Origin: Spongilla lacustris
Taxonomy: Eukaryota > Porifera > Demospongiae > Spongillida > Spongillidae
Assembly: GCA_949361645.1 (NCBI GenBank)
Contig: OX442415.1
Coordinates: forward strand, 27,121,092-27,185,091
Direction: 5' to 3'
Length of the DNA: 64,000 nt
Shown here piece after piece: positions 62,148 through 64,000 of this stretch (positions within the stretch are counted from its first letter, which is position 1; each line of letters begins with the position of its first letter). The notes under the pieces are model-generated. The model was not told the DNA's origin, ran no database searches, and saw only the letters and a list, made by a program, of their open reading frames with translations. The position numbers and the translations under genes are program-made.

Positions 62148-64000
62148 GTGTGTCAAATAAACCACCCAACCCTACATTTCGTTCCAGCTAAAGCCAGGCC
62201 AGCCTTTGCAAGGGCACTATCATCTGCTTTAAGAGATGTTATCCAGGAGAATTCTGAAGAGGCATGGTTGAAGCTATTTATGCTTCCGAAGTGTGTCCTC
62301 CCCTCCTTGAAGCATAAAGGCAGTCACAATCCACACAATTCTATAGAGTCTCTTTGCAACATGTGGTTGAGAAATGACCTGGCTAACCTTTGGGCAATGG
62401 CGAAAACTTGTGCAAGCAGCCACAACACCATAGAAGAGGCCCCAACACATAAGAGCTACAGAAAGGTGATCAATTCTGCTGTCTCACTTGGCCATTCAGG
62501 GATGACGGGAAAGCCTGCCAAATGCTTCTATCCAGTGGTGTTGCACCAAATACTGAAGGGCAAGCATCCATCCTGCCCACCTCCAGTGGCTCCAAAAGTA
62601 ACTTCTGATCCCATAACGCTTAGTCCTGCCTTTCCCATCCTTCCTGTTCTTAGATCTTTCCCTAAAGATACATCTGCTGGCCCTTCAGGACTCTCTGTCC
62701 AACACCTGCTAGATGCTGCATCTGTCCCTCTTCACACCTCCATTGGCTCCTCCCTGAAGGAAGTTGTGAACCTTCTGGTCTTCGGAAAGGTTCCTTTATC
62801 CATGTCAACTTTCTTGGCAGGTGGCAGACTGATTGTTCTGAACAAAAGTAAGGAAGGTACCCCACAAGATGTTAGGCCCATTGCAGTAGGAGAAACTTTG
62901 CATAGGCTGACAGGAAAATGCATTCAGTTGTGCCATCCTAAAGGATAGGTTCTCTTCATTCTTCCAACCCTCTCAGTTTGGTAAAGCAGGCACAGAAAAG
63001 ATTGTGCACAGTTTAAGGAAGTGCATTGAAGTTAACTGGCTGAGTGGTGACTTTGTAGTATTTAAGGTGGACATGTCATATGCCTATAATGCTGTATCCA
63101 TGCAGGCAGTGCTGGATGAGTGTGCAACCTTCTTCCCAGAGCTTTTGCCATGGGTCTCATGATGCTATGTGGATTGCATTTTTGGCTGTGGCACTCTATG
63201 GGCAAGATTAGTTCCCAATCCGGAGTACAGCAGGGGTGACCCACTACTGGGGGCTAAGGCACCCCCCTCCGACACAAGCATGAATATAATTAACTCAAAT
63301 AGTGTAATTTCCCTTCGCCGCGGGCTGTAGTTATGCTTACGCTTATAGCGCGGTAAATTAATTCTAATCACCTCTATTATTCACATCACTATACAAGATT
63401 ATTAAGCGGTTCCTAGTTGGATTCCGTTGACTGCTACTCGTCCTCCAGCTGTTTAGTTTGACGTATTAGGAAGCTTTGTGGGGACAAAGAACAGTGCAAA
63501 TATTAGCATGCTCGTCAACCACGCTTAGCCAGGTGTTGATTACATGCACTTTTCTCATTCGAGGTGTGCCAATGGATGCATATTTCAACGTACATAAGAC
63601 ATGTGGCTCCTTGGCATGTATACAGTGAAACGACGCGAAGTTTGCAGTCTTCCATCGGCAGATTGTATGCGTAGTATTAAAGCTGCATTGCCAGAGCACT
63701 TATCAGTATTCGCAACGCACTCGGCGGATCATTTAGTGTGCTAAAGCGGATAATGCTAGAGGCTGTTCGTCATATACAACTATGTATGATGAATTCGCTT
63801 GGCGCCATCCTTGGCGATATTGCAAACATTCTTGCCGATTGAACGTATATAGTTCACATTAAACTTTGTTGCATTTTAGGTAGACTATACTGCTGAGTGG
63901 GTGTGGTTGCCAAAAATTGCGCGCGCGCTATACGTTCAGCACCCCCTTCCGGGATACGCACCTGCACTAGGTCCAATGTTGTTTGCTTTGGTCCTCCATA
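62148..64000 (+). pseudogene. non-LTR-type retrotransposon, RT region, interrupted and running off the window
   Basis: Open from 62148 to 62948, then frameshifted. The front is the element's pre-RT region; RT proper begins about 62660 with D-T-S-A-G-P-S-G-L-S-V-Q-H-L-L, then F-L-A-G-G-R-L-I-V-L-N-K and D-V-R-P-I-A-V-G-E-T-L-H-R-L. In another frame, from 62946, come Q-P-S-Q-F-G and the motif-A region V-F-K-V-D-M-S-Y-A-Y-N (catalytic Asp present). A stop in L-P-W-V-S precedes the Q-Q-G-D-P-L motif (about 63226-63246). A 718-bp insertion follows, after which L-G-P-M-L-F-A-L-V-L resumes at 63968 to the window edge. It is the upstream part of the family whose 3' end is at 32.3 kb. Confidence 0.78.
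63247..63964. mobile_element. 718-bp insertion inside the RT gene, candidate 5-bp TSD CACTA
   Basis: CACTA occurs at 63242-63246 and 63965-63969, and the RT reading resumes exactly after it. The right end (inverted) is CAGGTGCGTATCCCGG, similar to the hAT-type ends elsewhere here; the left end CTGGGGGCTAAGGCACCC matches it only poorly. No gene was seen inside. Confidence 0.65.

Overview
This window is eukaryotic nuclear DNA from an animal, most probably a demosponge. The reasons are spliced genes with GT-AG introns, an Ig/fibronectin-III transmembrane receptor, a trefoil plus GH31 glucosidase, an L-gulonolactone-oxidase-type enzyme, and mobile-element ORF families that I associate with sponge and cnidarian genomes. 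The placement is an inference: I recognise families, not a species. I see no operons, CRISPR arrays, tRNA or rRNA genes.

Layout. 1-3.1 kb: 3' part of an Ig/FN3 receptor gene (+), ending in a TM helix and short cytoplasmic tail. 4.4-14 kb: mostly relics, namely a retrotransposon fragment, a degenerate RING-finger gene split by a 22-bp minisatellite, a 0.7-kb minisatellite and several MITE-like hairpins. 14.2-17.5 kb: a six-exon aldonolactone oxidase gene (+) with intact frame. 17.2-24.2 kb: a tandem segmental duplication of that gene's last exon plus an inverted 7TM receptor gene. Each unit has since taken a different transposon, so each supplies the other's empty site. 24-33 kb: mostly non-coding, with a hAT-type element and retrotransposon 3' debris. 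33.4-34.4 kb: the one intact copy of the 7TM receptor (+). 36-54 kb (-): a GH31 cluster holding one open 20-exon gene (54068 to 41240) encoding about 930 residues, plus a decaying 3'-half copy, an extra terminal exon, and an extra first exon broken by a transposon; an inverted fragment lies just outside at 55.5 kb. 55.8-62.1 kb: a broken inverted copy of the lactone oxidase gene with a transposon at one exon and a transposon-derived CXC/Ulp1-like relic in an intron. 62.1-64 kb: a non-LTR-type reverse transcriptase cut by a 0.7-kb insertion and running off the window.

Most notable: the GH31 gene reads open through all 20 exons but has Tyr where the family has its catalytic Asp nucleophile. Also notable are a 1.5-kb foldback element with about 600-bp inverted arms at a TA target, a 1.1-kb element carrying palindromic subterminal arrays inside a trefoil exon, and a Ulp1-like protease relic with Ser in place of the catalytic Cys. 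All exon calls were made by eye from splice sites, reading phase and family resemblance; transcript data would settle them.
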